This document shows positions 45,677 to 48,076 of a stretch of 48,076 nucleotides of DNA, in pieces; position 1 is the stretch's first letter; the number at the start of each line of letters is the position of its first letter. Source of the stretch: Laspinema palackyanum D2a. Lineage in GTDB: Bacteria; Cyanobacteriota; Cyanobacteriia; Cyanobacteriales; Laspinemataceae. The stretch is from NCBI GenBank assembly GCA_025370845.1, contig JAMXFF010000037.1, forward strand, positions 24,761-72,836, in the 5' to 3' direction. The notes under the pieces are model-generated. The model made no database searches. It was not told the DNA's origin and was given only the letters and a program-made list of their open reading frames with translations. The position numbers and the translations under genes were made by a program.

Positions 45677-47830
45677 ATGGCAAATCATCCAACTCAGCCA
45701 GTCCATGCTCAGGCGGCGATCGCAGATATCGAAGCAAGAATCGATACCCTCACCACGGCTGCAAAACAGGGACCCTCGGGATTAGAGCAGGTCATCAAGG
45801 CATTAAAGGAAGAATCAGAACCCGTCCAGCGTGCGGCCTATTTGCTGCTGCGAAATCGGACAGAACTAGAGGTTCGCAAAGCTTTACAAGACTATAACCC
45901 CTATCGCTTTTTTAAGTGCATCCGCACGATGGGGGGACATTCCAGCCGAATTTATTCCGTGGCGATTAGTCCCAATGGCCGGTTGGTAGCCAGTGGCAGC
46001 AATGACAATACCATTAAACTCTGGAATCTGGAAACCGGAGAAGAACTCGGCATTCTCAGTGGACATTCCGATTGGGTGGATTCCGTCGCCTTTAGTCCCG
46101 ATGGTCGTTTCCTCGCCAGTGGCAGTGGAGATGCCACCCTCAAACTCTGGACCATTCATGAGGAAAACTCTCCCAAAATAGCCTCCCTGAAACAGACCCT
46201 CACCGGCCATTCCCGGTGGGTCACCTCAGTCACCTTTAGTCCCGATAGCCAACTCCTGGTTTCCGGTTCTAAGGATAATACGATTAAACTCTGGAATATT
46301 GAGACTGGGGAAGAAATTAGAACCCTAGAAGGTCATTATGACTGGGTATATTCCGTCGCTTTCAGTCCCGATGGTAAACAGTTAGTTAGTGGCGGAGACA
46401 GCACGGTTAAATTATGGAATCTTGAAACTGGGGAAGAATTACAGACCTTTACCGGACATCGTGACTGGGTGTATTCTGTCGCCTTTAGTCCTGATGGACA
46501 GCAGATTGCCAGTGGCAGTGAAGATGGCACGATTAAACTGTGGAGTGTGAGTGACCATCAGGCGATCGCCACCCTCACCGGCCATACTGGGGGAGTCAAT
46601 GCGGTCACCTTTAGTCTGGAAGGACGGTTGCTGATCAGTGCCAGTGCCGATGATACGGTGAAACTCTGGAATGTAGAAACCGGCAAAATCCCCGAAGATT
46701 CAGCCTTAAAAATCCTCAGAGGACATGGAGAGTGGGTCAGTTCTTTGGCGATCGCTCCGGATGGTCGGCAGTTAATCAGCGGCAGCGGCGATCGCACCCT
46801 GAAAGTCTGGAGTTTAGAAACCGGCGAAGAACTCCGCACCTTGGGTGGAGACGCCGAGTGGGTGGATTCTGTCGTCTTCACCCCCGATGGTCAAATGGTT
46901 GGCAGTGGTAGTGGCGCAGACACCGCCAAATGGAACCTGCATAGTGGCGAAGAATTGCGATCGCTCAGTGGCATCTCTAGCTGGGTCGAAGATATCGCCG
47001 TCAGTCCCGACGGCAGTCGCGTCGCCAGTGGCAGTGAAGATGGGCTCGTCAAAATCTGGAGTCTGAACAGTGGCGTCCTCGCCATCCTCCTCTCCGGACA
47101 TTCCGAAGGCGTTTGGTCCGTCACCTTCAGTCCCGATAGCAAACTCCTCGCCTCCGGTAGTGGTGACGAAACCATCAAAATCTGGAACCTGCAAACCGGC
47201 AAAGAAATTCGCACCCTACGCGGTCATTCCTATCGCGTCGATGCCGTCGCCATGCATCCGAAGCTTCCCATTTTAGCCAGTGGGTCCGCTGATGAAACCA
47301 TCAAACTCTGGAACCTCGACACCGGAGTAGAAATTAGCACCTTAGAAGGCCATTCCGATGCCGTATCCTCCGTTCTGTTCAGTCCCGATGGGGAATCTTT
47401 AGCCAGTAGCAGCATGGATGGCACTATCAAACTCTGGAATTGGAATACCGGCGAAGAACTCGGCACCTTAGAGGGTCATAGCGATGCGGTTAATTCCATT
47501 AGCTTTAGTCCCACCGGCAAAACCATCGCCAGTGGCTGTGAAGATGGTACTATCAAACTCTGGAACCTGCTCACCTGTGAGGAACGCGGAACCCTTTCGG
47601 CGCATTCAGAACCCGTTAATTCAGTCGCCTTCAGTCGCGATGGCTATCAATTGGCGAGTGGCAGTGCAGACAGTACCCTCAAAATCTGGCATCTGCGAAC
47701 GGGTAAAGAATTTCGGATGTTTTCAGGCCATTCTAACTGGGTCAATGCAGTGGCGTTCAGTCCCTCCTCGTCCCATTTCATCGTCAGTGGCAGCGCTGAT
47801 GGGACGGTTAAAGTTTGGGGAGTGGAGTGA
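45677..47830 (+). CDS. WD40 repeat protein with 15 repeats
   Basis: 717 residues. A helical N-terminus (1-82) contains a HEAT-like module SEPVQRAAYLLLRNR and YNPYRFFKC, also seen in the 610-residue WD40 protein at 20598-22430. It is followed by 15 WD repeats of the form GHSxxVxSVAFSPDGxxLASGSxDxTIKLWN, probably two propellers. Repeats 8 and 9 (GGDAEWVDSVVFTPDG, SGISSWVEDIAVSPDG) have lost the GH dipeptide, which may mark the boundary between propellers. No effector domain is present, so a scaffold role is inferred. GGAG precedes the ATG, and the TGA stop overlaps the first base of a heptamer repeat array. Confidence 0.9.
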   Translation: MANHPTQPVHAQAAIADIEARIDTLTTAAKQGPSGLEQVIKALKEESEPVQRAAYLLLRNRTELEVRKALQDYNPYRFFKCIRTMGGHSSRIYSVAISPNGRLVASGSNDNTIKLWNLETGEELGILSGHSDWVDSVAFSPDGRFLASGSGDATLKLWTIHEENSPKIASLKQTLTGHSRWVTSVTFSPDSQLLVSGSKDNTIKLWNIETGEEIRTLEGHYDWVYSVAFSPDGKQLVSGGDSTVKLWNLETGEELQTFTGHRDWVYSVAFSPDGQQIASGSEDGTIKLWSVSDHQAIATLTGHTGGVNAVTFSLEGRLLISASADDTVKLWNVETGKIPEDSALKILRGHGEWVSSLAIAPDGRQLISGSGDRTLKVWSLETGEELRTLGGDAEWVDSVVFTPDGQMVGSGSGADTAKWNLHSGEELRSLSGISSWVEDIAVSPDGSRVASGSEDGLVKIWSLNSGVLAILLSGHSEGVWSVTFSPDSKLLASGSGDETIKIWNLQTGKEIRTLRGHSYRVDAVAMHPKLPILASGSADETIKLWNLDTGVEISTLEGHSDAVSSVLFSPDGESLASSSMDGTIKLWNWNTGEELGTLEGHSDAVNSISFSPTGKTIASGCEDGTIKLWNLLTCEERGTLSAHSEPVNSVAFSRDGYQLASGSADSTLKIWHLRTGKEFRMFSGHSNWVNAVAFSPSSSHFIVSGSADGTVKVWGVE

Positions 47831-47857
47831 TTGGTCATTGGTCATTGGTCATTGGTC
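47830..47857. repeat. ATTGGTC heptamer array (x4)
   Basis: Four exact tandem copies of ATTGGTC begin at the last base of the WD40 stop codon. The same heptamer in the other orientation is at 13791-13810. Confidence 0.9.
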
Positions 47858-47875
47858 ATTGGGAGTGATAAGGAA

Positions 47876-48076
47876 GTTCGTAGTAACGACTTCAGTCGTT
47901 TCTTCTGTTCGTAGTAACGACTTCAGTCGTTTCCGGCGTTTGTAGTAACGACTGAAGTCGTTTCTTCTGTTCGTAGTAACGACTTCAGTCGTTTCTTCTG
48001 TTCGTAGTAACGACTTCAGTCGTTTCTTCTGTTCGTAGTAACGACTTCAGTCGTTTCCGGCGTTTGTAGTAACGAC
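47876..48076. repeat. 31-bp tandem palindromic repeat array
   Basis: Six full units and a partial seventh start at 47876, 47907, 47938, 47969, 48000, 48031 and 48062. Each holds GTAGTAACGAC plus the palindrome AACGACTTCAGTCGTT; linkers are TTCTTCTGTTC or TCCGGCGTTT. In unit 3 the loop is inverted (GACTGAAGTC). The array continues past the window. Confidence 0.92.

Noticed and set aside
47876-48076. Possible CRISPR array at the right end
   Set aside because: The sequence between palindromes is itself repeated (only two linker types), so there are no unique spacers, and no cas gene is present. It is a tandem palindromic repeat.

Overview
The window looks like filamentous (Oscillatoria-type) cyanobacterial chromosome. 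The evidence is the very frequent HIP1 octamer GCGATCGC, and genes found in oxygenic phototrophs or typical of cyanobacteria: a PAM68-type photosystem II assembly factor, CRR7, a DUF2854 protein, the flavodiiron pair Flv1/Flv3, sucrose-phosphate phosphatase, a cyanobacteriochrome kinase and many WD40 proteins. A HetZ-related regulator fits a filamentous lineage. No rRNA or tRNA gene, integrase or insertion-sequence transposase was recognised. The species assignment is inference.

Left part (1-9.6 kb): two large tandem genes on the minus strand encode paralogous, extremely acidic RTX-type secreted proteins. The first runs off the left edge. Each combines RTX calcium-binding nonapeptides, a roughly 43-residue repeat of the form F-x-x-x-x-Y-L-x-x-N/Y-P-E/D-V, and Asp/Glu-rich tracts encoded by short tandem DNA repeats. 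Their upstream regions also align, so gene and leader were duplicated together. No type I secretion genes lie nearby.

Middle part (9.6-22.5 kb): a HetZ-related protein, a PilB/GspE-like protein lacking its ATPase core, aroF, then rpsO-pam68, ruvA, spp, a membrane-anchored metallophosphoesterase, an unrecognised small protein, and two adjacent zinc-ribbon/WD40 proteins. A repeat-rich, MITE-like inverted-repeat element lies between rpsO and ruvA.

Signalling and redox part (22.6-41 kb): a 2037-residue hybrid histidine kinase begins with an ethylene-receptor-type membrane domain carrying the copper-ligand Cys/His pair. It continues with six PAS, two GAF, kinase, two receiver and HPt domains. Then come crr7, a DUF2854 protein, a small conserved protein, ppk1, sodB, flv1, flv3, and a histidine kinase whose second GAF domain has the two-cysteine signature of a DXCF-type cyanobacteriochrome. 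sodB beside flv1/flv3 makes an oxygen/superoxide defence neighbourhood.

Right part (41-48 kb): coaX converging on an alpha/beta hydrolase, a NUDIX hydrolase, a tiny basic protein, a long spacer with 43-bp-spaced direct repeats, a 717-residue WD40 protein with 15 repeats, and a 31-bp tandem palindromic array running off the right edge. The best candidates for something undescribed are the acidic RTX/43-residue-repeat pair, the DXCF photoreceptor kinase, the ethylene-receptor-like hybrid kinase and the ATPase-less PilB-like protein.
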